Shown: positions 24,577 to 33,339 of the stretch, in pieces
Numbering within the stretch: the stretch's first letter is position 1
How the letters are laid out: every line of letters begins with the position of its first letter
Assembly: GCF_052119585.1 (NCBI RefSeq)
Contig: NZ_JBGQOJ010000015.1
Span: forward strand, 1 to 64,000
DNA from: JBGQOJ01 sp052119585
Lineage (GTDB): Bacteria; Pseudomonadota; Alphaproteobacteria; Rhodobacterales; Rhodobacteraceae
Direction of reading: 5' to 3'
Length of the DNA stretch: 64,000 nt
Position numbers and translations under genes: made by a program
Notes under the pieces: model-generated
What the model was told of the DNA's origin: nothing
Databases searched by the model: none
The model's input: only the letters and a program-made list of their open reading frames with translations

Positions 24577-25305
24577 TCACAGCCGCCGGAACGTCAGATA
24601 ATGCGGCACACGGTCCTCACGCAGGGCTTTTTGCTCGTATCGGGTGGAATACCAGTCTGCCCAAGGCTTGCGCCAATCCTCGGGGCCTTCGGCCAGCCAC
24701 TCGAAATCATCGCGCGGGATCATTTCCTGCATCGTCTGGCGCACATAGTCCGGTATATCTGTCGCCACCCGGAAAATCGCGCCCGGCTTCAGCACGCGCG
24801 CCAACGGGTCCAGATATTCTCTGGTTACAAAGCGTCGGCGGTGGTGGCGTTTTTTGGGCCAGGGATCGGGATAGAGCAGAAACGCGCGGCCTATGCTGGC
24901 GTCCGGCAGCACGTCGAACAGATCCCGCACATCGCCCGGATGCACCAGCAGGTTATCCCCGCCTGCCTCGCGCACTTTTCCCAGCAGCATGGCGACCCCG
25001 TTGATGAACGGTTCCGCCCCGATAAAGCCGACATCGGGATTGCGCCCGGCCTGATGCACCAGATGCTCGCCGCCACCAAATCCGATCTCGACCCAGACAT
25101 CGCGATCACCGAACAAGTGCCGCAGGTCCAGCGGGTTGCGCTCGGGGTTCTCTTCCCAGGTCACGCCGCCCAGCGTCAGCTCTTCCAGATCCTCTGCCAG
25201 AAACTCTTTCTGGCTGTCGCGCAGGGTCTTGCCCGCCAAGCGACCATAGAAATTGCGCCATGGCGCACCAGAGGCATGCTGTTTTCGGTTTGGTTTGTCA
25301 GACAT
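24577..25305 (-). CDS. trmB: tRNA (guanine-N7)-methyltransferase
   Basis: 242 residues from ATG 25303-25305. An upstream in-frame extension to 25428 overlaps the metK terminator and is unlikely to be coding. SAM-binding motif WVEIGFGGGEHL, then FIGAEPFINGVA, the substrate loop YPDPWPKKRHHRRRF and the C-terminal DFEWLAEGPEDW. It makes m7G46 in tRNA variable loops. It is downstream of metK. Confidence 0.95.
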   Translation of the reverse strand: MSDKPNRKQHASGAPWRNFYGRLAGKTLRDSQKEFLAEDLEELTLGGVTWEENPERNPLDLRHLFGDRDVWVEIGFGGGEHLVHQAGRNPDVGFIGAEPFINGVAMLLGKVREAGGDNLLVHPGDVRDLFDVLPDASIGRAFLLYPDPWPKKRHHRRRFVTREYLDPLARVLKPGAIFRVATDIPDYVRQTMQEMIPRDDFEWLAEGPEDWRKPWADWYSTRYEQKALREDRVPHYLTFRRL

Positions 25306-25310
25306 GAAAC

Positions 25311-25341
25311 GCAAAAGCCCCGCAAGATCGTTGCGGGGCTT
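25311..25341 (-). terminator. terminator hairpin after metK
   Basis: AGCCCCGCAA (25316-25325) pairs with TTGCGGGGCT (25331-25340). On the minus strand a short T-run follows. It lies between metK and trmB. Confidence 0.85.
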
Positions 25342-25382
25342 CTGGATCAAGTCAGGGTGCAGGGTCAACCCCTGGAGGGGCC

Positions 25383-26564
25383 TTAGACGGCTTTCTTCAG
25401 CGCCTCGGCCAGATCGGTGCGTTCCCAACTGAAACCGCCATCGGCCTCTGGCGCGCGGCCAAAGTGGCCATAGGCAGAGGTCCGGCTGTAGATCGGGCGG
25501 TTCAGACCCAGATGCGTGCGGATACCCCGCGGGGTCAGGTCCATCACCTGGGCGACGGCGCGTTCGATATCTTCCTCGCGCACTTCGCCGGTGCCATGGG
25601 TGTCGGCATAGATCGACAGCGGCTTGGCCACGCCGATCGCATAGGACAGCTGGATCGTGCAGCGCGTCGCCATACCCGATGCCACCACATTCTTCGCCAG
25701 ATAGCGCGCAGCATAGGCGGCAGAGCGGTCGACCTTTGTCGGATCTTTACCCGAGAACGCGCCGCCACCATGCGGGGCGGCGCCGCCGTAGGTGTCGACG
25801 ATGATCTTGCGGCCCGTCAGACCCGCATCGCCATCCGGCCCGCCGATCACGAAAGTGCCGGTAGGGTTCACCCACCATTCGGTGTCTTCGGAAATCCAGC
25901 CCTCTGGCAGAACCTCGCGGATATAAGGCTCGACGATGGCGCGGATATCGGCGCTTGTCTGGCTTTCCAGCGCATGCTGCGTGGACAGCACGATCGAGGT
26001 CACGCCGACAGGCTTGCCGTTTTCATAGCGCAGCGACAGTTGCGACTTCGCATCGGGCCGCAGGGTCGGTTCCTGACCGGATTTGCGCACCTCTGCCAGA
26101 CGCTTCAGGATCGCGTGGGAATACAGGATCGGGGCCGGCATCAGTTCCGCCGTTTCATCCACGGCATAGCCGAACATGATGCCCTGATCGCCTGCGCCCT
26201 CGTCCTTGCCCGACGCCGCATCCACGCCCTGCGCGATATGCGCGGACTGCGGGTGCAGATAGTTCGACACCTCGACCGTGTTCCAGTGAAAGGCGTCCTG
26301 CTCGTATCCGATGTCCTTGATGCAATCGCGGGCGATCTGTTCGACCTTGCCCAGATACTCCGTCAATTTGGTCTTGTCCGACAAACCGACTTCGCCGCCG
26401 ATGACGACGCGGTTGGTGGTGGCGAAGGTCTCGCAGGCAACCCGCGCTTCTGGCTCTTCGGTTAGAAAAGCGTCCAGAACCGCATCGGAAATGCGGTCGC
26501 ACAACTTATCGGGGTGCCCTTCGGAAACGGATTCCGAAGTGAAAATATAGTTCTGTCGTGACAT
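25383..26564 (-). CDS. metK: S-adenosylmethionine synthetase
   Basis: 393 residues. It joins methionine and ATP to make SAM. Motifs: SEGHPDKLCDRISDAVLDAF, ATP-binding GAGDQGIMFGYA, the P-loop-like GGGAFSGKDPTKVDRSAAY and FGRAPEADGGFSWE near the end. The leader contains a SAM/SAH-type riboswitch whose fold includes the ribosome site, so product feedback on translation is expected. Confidence 0.98.
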   Translation of the reverse strand: MSRQNYIFTSESVSEGHPDKLCDRISDAVLDAFLTEEPEARVACETFATTNRVVIGGEVGLSDKTKLTEYLGKVEQIARDCIKDIGYEQDAFHWNTVEVSNYLHPQSAHIAQGVDAASGKDEGAGDQGIMFGYAVDETAELMPAPILYSHAILKRLAEVRKSGQEPTLRPDAKSQLSLRYENGKPVGVTSIVLSTQHALESQTSADIRAIVEPYIREVLPEGWISEDTEWWVNPTGTFVIGGPDGDAGLTGRKIIVDTYGGAAPHGGGAFSGKDPTKVDRSAAYAARYLAKNVVASGMATRCTIQLSYAIGVAKPLSIYADTHGTGEVREEDIERAVAQVMDLTPRGIRTHLGLNRPIYSRTSAYGHFGRAPEADGGFSWERTDLAEALKKAV

Positions 26565-26569
26565 GAAAG

Positions 26570-26615
26570 TGCTCCAATGTGTAAATCCGCCACGTCAGGA
26601 AGCCGTTGTGGCGGG
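26570..26615 (-). promoter_or_regulatory. SAM/SAH riboswitch in the metK leader
   Basis: The minus-strand leader reads CCGCCAC-AACGGCTTCCTG-ACGTGGCGG, a stem of about seven pairs around the conserved AACGGCTTCCTGACG loop. ATTGGAGCA follows seven bases upstream of the ATG. This matches the small SAM/SAH class known from Rhodobacterales metK leaders, in which the GGAG ribosome site takes part in a pseudoknot with the loop. Position and neighbour gene fit exactly. Confidence 0.93.
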
Positions 26616-26650
26616 TGCAGTCACGCGGATAGGGTCCGCAGCCCCCGGGG

Positions 26651-28171
26651 TCAATCGTTAAATCGGAACCGGACGCCCAACAAACCAAGTGCGCCCAGAA
26701 TAAGCAACAGGATCAAGGGCGCATCGCCCGTCCGGCTGTAATATGTCGCAGGCAGCGCGGGCGGCAAGGGGCGGTCCAGCTTTCCCGCCACGTTCAGCGC
26801 CAGACTGCCCGTGACCCGCCCGCGGGCGTCGATCATCGCGGACACTCCGGTATTCGCGACACGCACCATCGGCAGGCCCTGCTCGATCGCCCGCATCCGG
26901 GCCTGTGCCAGATGCTGAAACGGGCCAGCAAGCCTGCCGAACCACGCATCGTTGGTCACCTGCAGCATCCAGTCGGGGCGTGCGGGGGCGGCATTGACGT
27001 CTTGCGGAAAGATCGCCTCGTAGCAGATCAGCGGCAGCACCCTGCCAAGCGTCCCCAGATCCAGCAATTCGGCGCCGGGGCCGGCTGAAAACCCGTATCC
27101 TTCGGCCTGCGCAAAGCTGCCGATGCCCAGACGCGACAGGATCGCGCCCTGCGGGATATATTCGCCGAACGGCACCAGATGGTATTTGTCGTATAGCTGC
27201 GTCACCGCCCCCGCCGGGTCGATCACGGCCAGACTGTTGTAGGCCAGCACACCCTCCTCGCGCAGAACGCCGAAGGCCACGGGGGCACCCTGCGCCGCCG
27301 ATCCGATAACCGCCAGCGCATCCCCCGCATTGCCCAACCAATAGGGGATTGCGGTTTCAGGCCAGACCACCAGATCGGGGCGCGGGCCGTCCACAGCCGA
27401 GGTCAGGTCAAGCTGACGACGAAAGAACTCCGGCGCCAGATCGCGGTTCCATTTGTCGCGCTGCGGAACATTGGGCTGGACCATGCGGATCACCGGCGCA
27501 CCCGGCGCGATCGCAGGGCTGACCAATGACGCGCCCCAAAGGCCAAACGCGACCAGAACCGGCACAGGCGCAAGGGCCCAAACCGGACCGCGCCGCAGCA
27601 GGACGGTTGAACAGGCAACCGCCAGCAGGGTCATGAACGTGATCCCGTGCGGCCCGATCACCGCGCCAAGCTGCGCTTGCGGGCTTTGCGTCCAGATGTA
27701 GCCGATCAAGGCCCAGGGGAAGCCGGTGAACGCATAAGACCGCAGCACCTCTGCCGCCGTCAGCAAAACCACAACGGCGGCAGCGCGGCTGACAACGCCG
27801 CGACCCAGCCAGTGCGACAGGCCAAAGGCCAGCCCCCAGAACAGCGCCAGACCGATCGACAAAAGCACCAAAGCAAAGGGCGCCATCCAGCCATGGCGGG
27901 CAATATCGACCAGAAACGGTTCGACGATCCAATGCAGCGAGACCGCGAAATATCCGGTGCCGCCAAGCCATCCGGTCACTGCAGCCTGGCGCGGGTTATC
28001 CGCCCGCAGCATCAGGGCAAACAACCCCGCAAACGCAAAAAGCGCCAGCCACGGCAGCGAAACAGGAACCTGCCCCGCAGCCGCAACGCCACCCGAAGCA
28101 ACCGCCAGGCCCAGAACCTGCCAACGGGACCGCGCGGCGATCCATTCATCGGCCCGCCGCGCAAGGCTCAC
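26651..28171 (-). CDS. lnt: apolipoprotein N-acyltransferase
   Basis: 506 residues from GTG 28169-28171, overlapping the corC stop (GTGA). About six N-terminal membrane spans are followed by a periplasmic nitrilase-like domain. Catalytic residues are seen in VVWPETAIPYW (Glu), YDKYHLVPFGEYIP (Lys) and ICYEAIFP (Cys). It adds the third acyl chain to lipoproteins such as CsgG in this window. It is last in the phoH-ybeY-corC-lnt operon, a widely conserved order. Confidence 0.96.
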   Translation of the reverse strand: MSLARRADEWIAARSRWQVLGLAVASGGVAAAGQVPVSLPWLALFAFAGLFALMLRADNPRQAAVTGWLGGTGYFAVSLHWIVEPFLVDIARHGWMAPFALVLLSIGLALFWGLAFGLSHWLGRGVVSRAAAVVVLLTAAEVLRSYAFTGFPWALIGYIWTQSPQAQLGAVIGPHGITFMTLLAVACSTVLLRRGPVWALAPVPVLVAFGLWGASLVSPAIAPGAPVIRMVQPNVPQRDKWNRDLAPEFFRRQLDLTSAVDGPRPDLVVWPETAIPYWLGNAGDALAVIGSAAQGAPVAFGVLREEGVLAYNSLAVIDPAGAVTQLYDKYHLVPFGEYIPQGAILSRLGIGSFAQAEGYGFSAGPGAELLDLGTLGRVLPLICYEAIFPQDVNAAPARPDWMLQVTNDAWFGRLAGPFQHLAQARMRAIEQGLPMVRVANTGVSAMIDARGRVTGSLALNVAGKLDRPLPPALPATYYSRTGDAPLILLLILGALGLLGVRFRFND

Positions 28172-29052
28172 TCTGCCGCCTGCCCCGGCAACCTGACGCG
28201 CAACCGCTTGATCCGGCGCGGGTCCGCCTCGACAACCTCGAATTCCGGCCCGTCAGGATGCTGCACGATCTCGCCCCGCGCCGGAACGCGGCCCGACAGC
28301 ATAAAGACAAGACCACCCAGCGTGTCGATCTCTTCTTCGTCAATCTCGTCGTGGGCCGTCAGGTTCATGCCGATCTCGGCCTCGAAATCCTCCAGCGGGG
28401 CGCGCGCCTGCGCCAGATAGACACCGGGCTTTTCGCGGGTCCAATAGCGGCCCTCGGCGATGTCGTGTTCGTCCTCGATCTCTCCTAGAACCTGTTCGAT
28501 CAGATCCTCTAGCGTCACAAGGCCGTCCACCCCACCGTATTCGTCGATCACCAAAGCCATGTGAATACGCTCTGCCTGCATCTTTTGCAGCAAGATCCCG
28601 ATGGGCATAGAGGGGGGGGCGAACAAAAGCGGGCGCACCATCTTGCGCAGGTTATACCGGCCACCGGTCGCGTCGAACCCGTGCTTCAGCGCCAGATCTT
28701 TCAGGTGGACAAGGCCGATCGGTGTGTCCAGCGTCCCGCTGTAAACCGGCAACCGCGTCAGCCCGCTTTCGCGGAACACATTGACCAGATCGTCTTTTTT
28801 GATGTCCACGGGAACAGAGACGATCTCGACCTTCGGAATCGCCACATCCTCGACCCGCATGCGGCGCAGGTTGACCATGCCAAGCAAAAACGGCGTCGAC
28901 GACACATAGGCCGCGTCACCGTTTCCACTCTCGTCATCACTGTTATTGGGACTCAAGGCATCGAAAATGCGGCCTAGAAAACCGCGCTGCCTACTCTCGG
29001 TCGGGTCCTGCGCGCTAAGCGCTGCATTAGACCCCTCTTCAGAATCGCCCAT
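28168..29052 (-). CDS. corC: CBS-domain protein CorC/HlyC family
   Basis: 294 residues from ATG 29050-29052 (AAGGA close upstream). An upstream extension to 29100 would overlap ybeY. An N-terminal flexible part is followed by two CBS domains (residues about 70-190; IPKVEIVSVPV, GLTRLPVYSGTLD, MALVIDEYGGVDGLVTLEDLIE). A CorC_HlyC transporter-associated domain closes it (DEEEIDTLGGLVFML). It has no membrane spans. It is proposed to act in Mg2+/Co2+ homeostasis, and its exact role is uncertain. Confidence 0.93.
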   Translation of the reverse strand: MGDSEEGSNAALSAQDPTESRQRGFLGRIFDALSPNNSDDESGNGDAAYVSSTPFLLGMVNLRRMRVEDVAIPKVEIVSVPVDIKKDDLVNVFRESGLTRLPVYSGTLDTPIGLVHLKDLALKHGFDATGGRYNLRKMVRPLLFAPPSMPIGILLQKMQAERIHMALVIDEYGGVDGLVTLEDLIEQVLGEIEDEHDIAEGRYWTREKPGVYLAQARAPLEDFEAEIGMNLTAHDEIDEEEIDTLGGLVFMLSGRVPARGEIVQHPDGPEFEVVEADPRRIKRLRVRLPGQAAE

Positions 29053-29096
29053 CTTTCCTTTCCAGATCTCAAAAAACGGCCGTAAATGGCCCTGTG

Positions 29097-29600
29097 TCAA
29101 TATGGGTCGGGCACCCCGAGAGTTGCAAGTATCGCAACCTCTGTTCCCTCCATCAATGTCGCATCTTTTTCGTCAATGTGATCATAACCCAACAAATGCA
29201 ACACACCATGACACAAAAGATGCAGAACATGATGTCGCATCGGCCGCCCCGCATCGGCGGCTTCACGCGCGCAAGTCTCGTAGGCGATGGCAATATCGCC
29301 CAGTTCGACCAGCATGCCGCTTTTGTCCGGCGCGGGCAACTCGGGCGCTTCGCCTGCGTCCTCGGCTGCGCGTTCCTCTGATGGCCAGGACAGCACGTTG
29401 GTCGGAACCGGCTTTCCCCGGAATTCGGTGTTCAGAACCGCGATCCGCGCATCGTCGCATCCCAGAAGGCTGATCTCGAACGCCTCGGGGTCCATGCCAA
29501 GATGGGTCAGGGTGGCCGCAGCGGCAAGATCGGCCAGCTCTTCCAGGCTGGCCTTTTCCCACTGATCGGCCTCGATCAGCGTATCAACAAGATCAGACAT
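29097..29600 (-). CDS. ybeY: endoribonuclease YbeY
   Basis: 167 residues from ATG 29598-29600, overlapping the 3' end of phoH by eight bases. The zinc-binding motif HGVLHLLGYDH (H-x3-H-x5-H) is intact, with LNTEFRGKPVPTNVLSWP upstream. It is needed for 16S rRNA 3' maturation and ribosome quality control. It lies in the phoH-ybeY-corC-lnt operon. Confidence 0.96.
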   Translation of the reverse strand: MSDLVDTLIEADQWEKASLEELADLAAAATLTHLGMDPEAFEISLLGCDDARIAVLNTEFRGKPVPTNVLSWPSEERAAEDAGEAPELPAPDKSGMLVELGDIAIAYETCAREAADAGRPMRHHVLHLLCHGVLHLLGYDHIDEKDATLMEGTEVAILATLGVPDPY

Positions 29601-30609
29601 CTTCGGTTTCGTATGCCTCGATGATCCTGGCGACAAGGGAATGCCGCACGACGTCTTTCGACGTGAAGTAATTGAATGCGATCCGGTCGATACTGCCCAG
29701 CAACCGTTCGGCATCGGCCAGCCCGCTGGACACCCCGCGCGGCAGGTCAACCTGCGTGCGGTCCCCCGTGATAACCATGCGGCTTCCCTCTCCCAGACGG
29801 GTCAGGAACATCTTCATCTGCATAGAGGTCGCGTTCTGCGCCTCGTCCAGAACAACAAAGGCGTTGGACAGGGTGCGGCCGCGCATGAAGGCCAGCGGCG
29901 CAATCTCGATCTGCTTTTCCTCGATCAGCTTTTGCACCTGCTTGCTTGGCAGAAAGTCGTTCAGCGCATCGTAAAGCGGCTGCATATAGGGGTCGACTTT
30001 TTCCTTCATGTCGCCAGGCAGAAAGCCCAGACGCTCTCCGGCCTCGACGGCGGGACGCGACAGGATAATCTTGTCGACATGCCCGCCAATGAACATCGAC
30101 ACCCCTACGGCAACGGCCAGATAGGTCTTGCCTGTGCCCGCAGGCCCGATCCCGAAGGCAAGCTCGTTGGAAAACAGCGACTGGACATAGGCCTTTTGCG
30201 CGTCGGTGCGCGGTTCGACCAACTTCTTACGGGTCTTGATTTCGACCTTGTCCGCATCCGCCTTGAACAATTCGATCTGATCACCGTCACGAATGCCGGT
30301 TCCTCTGGCCGAATCGCCCATGCGAATAACGCCGTCGATATCACCGCTGTCGAATCCGCGCCCGGCCTCCAGCCTTTGATACAGTTGTTCCAGCACTCCG
30401 CAGGCACGAGACCTTGAATCCTCTTCGCCGATCACGACCAGAACATTACCGCGTCTGATAATCTGAACGGCCAGCTTCTGCTCGATCTGCGCCAAATTGC
30501 GGTCAAACTCGCCGCAGAGGTCGATCAGCAACCTGTTGTCGGGAAATTCCAGAAGCGTTTCGATAACGTCCTGGGGCGAAGGGAACGGCGTCAGCGGGCT
30601 GGTAACCAA
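29593..30609 (-). CDS. phoH: PhoH-like ATPase
   Basis: 338 residues if started at TTG 30607-30609, which has AGGGAG six bases upstream. The longer frame (to 30738) has no family-like sequence and no ribosome site. The N-terminal KH-like part (RLLIDLCGEFDRN, AVQIIRRGN) precedes the PhoH helicase-like domain: Walker A GPAGTGKTYLAVA, SRPAVEAGERLGFLPGD, Walker B VVLDEAQNAT, and TGDRTQVDLPRG. It probably acts with YbeY on RNA. It is first gene of the operon. Confidence 0.93.
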   Translation of the reverse strand: MVTSPLTPFPSPQDVIETLLEFPDNRLLIDLCGEFDRNLAQIEQKLAVQIIRRGNVLVVIGEEDSRSRACGVLEQLYQRLEAGRGFDSGDIDGVIRMGDSARGTGIRDGDQIELFKADADKVEIKTRKKLVEPRTDAQKAYVQSLFSNELAFGIGPAGTGKTYLAVAVGVSMFIGGHVDKIILSRPAVEAGERLGFLPGDMKEKVDPYMQPLYDALNDFLPSKQVQKLIEEKQIEIAPLAFMRGRTLSNAFVVLDEAQNATSMQMKMFLTRLGEGSRMVITGDRTQVDLPRGVSSGLADAERLLGSIDRIAFNYFTSKDVVRHSLVARIIEAYETEDV

Positions 30610-30759
30610 TGAAATCTCCCTTGGAAAAGATCTGTATTCCCAATCGTGGCCCACCCGTGGTTCCACTACAAGGGGCGAACCGGAATTGTCATGGATTAGA
30701 TACAAAAATGGCCGCAAGGGGGTCCCTCGCGGCCACATTTTCAGGCGATATAATAGCCG

Positions 30760-31077
30760 TTAGATCGGGTCGGCAATCGTCGAGCCCTCTTTGAACGGGC
30801 CGACCGCCGTGCTGGCCGGACCCGCACCAGAGCAGACCGGCTTGCCGTAGGGGTCAAGCCGTGCCGACAGATAGCCTTCGACGCCATCGTCGATGATCCA
30901 GTGATCGCAACCCTCGGGGTCGATCCAGACACCGGCGACAAGCTGGCTCAGGTGTTTCTTGTCGGTGCCGCCATCGACGGTCTTGTCGGTCCCACGCGGG
31001 TCTTCGACAAAGTCACCACCACAGGCAGACACCATGACAACCGCTGCAAGCGCACCAAGGAATTTTACATGTTTCAT
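30760..31077 (-). CDS. small lipoprotein with WIDPxGCxHW motif
   Basis: 105 residues. Lipoprotein signal MVSACGG puts the acylated Cys near residue 19. The mature part holds VWIDPEGCDHWIIDDGVEGY, then LDPYGKPVC, closely matching the OmpA-family protein encoded just upstream (IWIDPDGCEHWVMDDGAEGF). Two Cys about 25 residues apart may form a disulfide. It is probably co-transcribed with that gene (12-base gap). It is likely an outer-membrane-associated partner, with unknown function. Confidence 0.75.
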   Translation of the reverse strand: MKHVKFLGALAAVVMVSACGGDFVEDPRGTDKTVDGGTDKKHLSQLVAGVWIDPEGCDHWIIDDGVEGYLSARLDPYGKPVCSGAGPASTAVGPFKEGSTIADPI

Positions 31078-31089
31078 TGTTCAGGTCCT

Positions 31090-31680
31090 TTAGCGGATGC
31101 AGATAATTTCGACACGACGGTTCTGGGCCATTCCGGCCTTCGTTCCGTTGGTCGCACGCGGCTGACGTTCGCCATAGCCCTGCACAGAAATCAGATTGGC
31201 GCCAAGCCCCTTGGCAACACGGGCAACGGCCTCTGCGCGATTGCGCGACAGGCGCATGTTGTATTCGTCACTGGCGCGGCTGTCGGTGTGGCCGATAACG
31301 GTATAGGCCCGTGCGTTCGCCTGACGGAAAAAGCTTTCGAGCCGCGCGCGGCCGCTTGCCGAAATCGCGTATTTGTCGGTCGCGAAGAGCTGGTCTGTCG
31401 GCATCACGCCGCATACCTGCCCGCGGTGGCAGATCGGGTTTCCATTCCGGTCAAGACGGATATCCATGAAGCCTTCGGCGCCATCATCCATCACCCAATG
31501 CTCGCATCCATCCGGGTCGATCCAGATGGTCGGAACATAGGCTTCGTCCGTGTTTTTCTTGGGCTTGGCTGCGGCCTCGCCCCCCGAAATCGCAAGAGCC
31601 ACAACTGCGGCGGACACGCCAACCATTGCGACCCGAAATGCTTTGGATATCTGTGTCACCACCGCGTCCGTCCTCTTCAA
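31090..31680 (-). CDS. OmpA-family peptidoglycan-associated protein
   Basis: 196 residues. An N-terminal export signal (VAMVGVSAAVVALAISGGEAAA) is followed by the WIDPxGCxHW module (residues about 52-85) and an OmpA C-terminal domain: FATDKYAISASGRARLESFF, YTVIGHTDSRASDEYNMRLSRNRAEAV (quoted by key residues GHTDS and NMRLSRNRA), VQGYGERQP, and NRRVEI. The domain binds diaminopimelate of peptidoglycan. The lipoprotein downstream repeats the first module. There is no beta-barrel. Confidence 0.88.
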   Translation of the reverse strand: MKRTDAVVTQISKAFRVAMVGVSAAVVALAISGGEAAAKPKKNTDEAYVPTIWIDPDGCEHWVMDDGAEGFMDIRLDRNGNPICHRGQVCGVMPTDQLFATDKYAISASGRARLESFFRQANARAYTVIGHTDSRASDEYNMRLSRNRAEAVARVAKGLGANLISVQGYGERQPRATNGTKAGMAQNRRVEIICIR

Positions 31681-31895
31681 AATTACTAAAATGCGCTTGG
31701 TTTGGTGCTATACCAGCGCCCACGCCCTACATGTGTTGGACTTTAACAAAGTCCGCCGGCAAGTGAAGCAACATTTACCACATATTGTATCCAAACGCGA
31801 AACATTCGACGAAAGAAGGTATCACTGTTCCCTGGGCGACCTAATTTTGACACAATTCCCGAACCGGCACCGGGCATAAATTTCCCGCATTCGAC
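31681..31895. other. intergenic region between miaB and the OmpA gene
   Basis: It contains GGACTTTAACAAAGTCC (about 31738-31754), a small hairpin, and a moderately AT-rich segment likely to hold the promoter of the OmpA/lipoprotein pair. No gene seen. Confidence 0.4.
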
Positions 31896-33215
31896 CTAAA
31901 GCAGCACCCCACCAAGCGAATTGCGCTCGGTTCCGGTGATTCTTACGCGCCGGACATCGCCCACCTTGGCGTCGCCCCGCGCCACATGGACCGCATGCAG
32001 GTAATCCGACTTGCCCACCAGCTGCCCCTCCAGTCGCCCCTCTTTCTCGAACAGGACATTCACGTCACGGCCGATCATACCGCGCTGGATCTCGTGCTGC
32101 TGGCTGGTCAAAAGCGCCTGCACCCGCTGCAACCGCTCGTCCATCACGGCCTCGTCCACCGGCGCGCGTTCTGCTGCGGGGGTGCCGGGGCGCGACGAGT
32201 ATTTGAACGAATAGGCCTGCCCATAGCGGACCTCCTCGATCAGCGCCAATGTCGCCTCGAAATCGGCATCGGTCTCGCCGGGGAACCCGACGATAAAGTC
32301 GCTGGATAAAAGAATATCGGGCCGCGCAGCGCGGAAACGCTCGATCAGCCGCAGATAATCGTCTGCGGTGTGTTTGCGGTTCATCCCCTTCAGGATCTTG
32401 TCCGACCCGGATTGCACCGGCAAATGCAAATAGGGCATCAGCTTGGCGCAGGTTCCATGCGCCTCGATCAGCGCCTCGTCCATGTCGTTGGGGTGGCTGG
32501 TGGTAAAGCGGATTCGCTCCAGCCGGTCGATGTCATTCAGCGCCCAGATCAGTCGCGCCAGGCTCCAGCCGTCGCCATCCGTTCCGCCGTGGTAGGCATT
32601 GACGTTCTGCCCCAGCAACGTGATCTCGCGCACGCCACGCTCCACCAACTCCTGTGCTTCGCGCAGAATACGGTCCGCCGGGCGGCTTACCTCTGCCCCG
32701 CGCGTATAGGGCACGACGCAGAAGGCGCAAAACTTGTCGCAGCCTTCCTGCACCGTCAGAAACGCCGACGGACCGCGGGCCAGCTTTACCCGCTTCGGCA
32801 ACAGCTCGAACTTGTCCTCTTCGGGGAAGTCCGTGTCCAGCGCGGTCTCGCCCAGGCGCAGGCGCGCCTCCATTGCGGGCAGGCGGTGATAGCTTTGCGG
32901 GCCAACAACCAGATCAACCATCGGCTGGCGGCGCATGATCTCTTCGCCCTCGGCCTGCGCAACACAGCCCGCGACCGCAATCTTCAGATCGGGCTTTGCA
33001 TCATGCAGCGGCTTCAGCCGCCCCAATTCGGAATAGACCTTTTCAGCCGCCTTTTCGCGGATGTGGCAGGTGTTCAGCAGGATCATATCCGCCTCGGCCA
33101 TATCGGTGGTGGTTTCATACCCGGACGGGCCCAGCGCCTCTGCCATGCGCTCGGAATCGTATACATTCATCTGGCACCCGTAGGTCTTGATGAAGAGTTT
33201 CTTTGCATCTGCCAT
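31896..33215 (-). CDS. miaB: tRNA-2-methylthio-N6-isopentenyladenosine synthase
   Basis: 439 residues from ATG 33213-33215. The upstream extension to 33323 is not family-like. It is a radical-SAM methylthiotransferase: N-terminal UPF0004 domain with three Cys (KTYGCQMN, LNTCHIR, VAGCVAQ), radical-SAM CxxxCxxC in EGCDKFCAFCVVPYTRG, and a C-terminal TRAM domain (GQLVGKSDYLHAVHV). It modifies A37 of tRNAs reading UNN codons and needs two 4Fe-4S clusters. Confidence 0.97.
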   Translation of the reverse strand: MADAKKLFIKTYGCQMNVYDSERMAEALGPSGYETTTDMAEADMILLNTCHIREKAAEKVYSELGRLKPLHDAKPDLKIAVAGCVAQAEGEEIMRRQPMVDLVVGPQSYHRLPAMEARLRLGETALDTDFPEEDKFELLPKRVKLARGPSAFLTVQEGCDKFCAFCVVPYTRGAEVSRPADRILREAQELVERGVREITLLGQNVNAYHGGTDGDGWSLARLIWALNDIDRLERIRFTTSHPNDMDEALIEAHGTCAKLMPYLHLPVQSGSDKILKGMNRKHTADDYLRLIERFRAARPDILLSSDFIVGFPGETDADFEATLALIEEVRYGQAYSFKYSSRPGTPAAERAPVDEAVMDERLQRVQALLTSQQHEIQRGMIGRDVNVLFEKEGRLEGQLVGKSDYLHAVHVARGDAKVGDVRRVRITGTERNSLGGVLL

Positions 33216-33339
33216 GATATAGACCCCGCCGTGGAATAAGCGCCGCGTTCTACATCCTCCGCCGCTCGCGTGCAACGCTTGCAATGCAGCCCGATTTGAC
33301 CGAGTTTGCCCGAAAGCCGACAAAGGACCTGTTCTTCTT

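Noticed and set aside
23323..25386. 687-codon plus-strand open frame across aroA and trmB
   Set aside because: It spans two genes that are certain on the minus strand. It is rich in His and Arg as expected for antisense translation of GC-rich genes.
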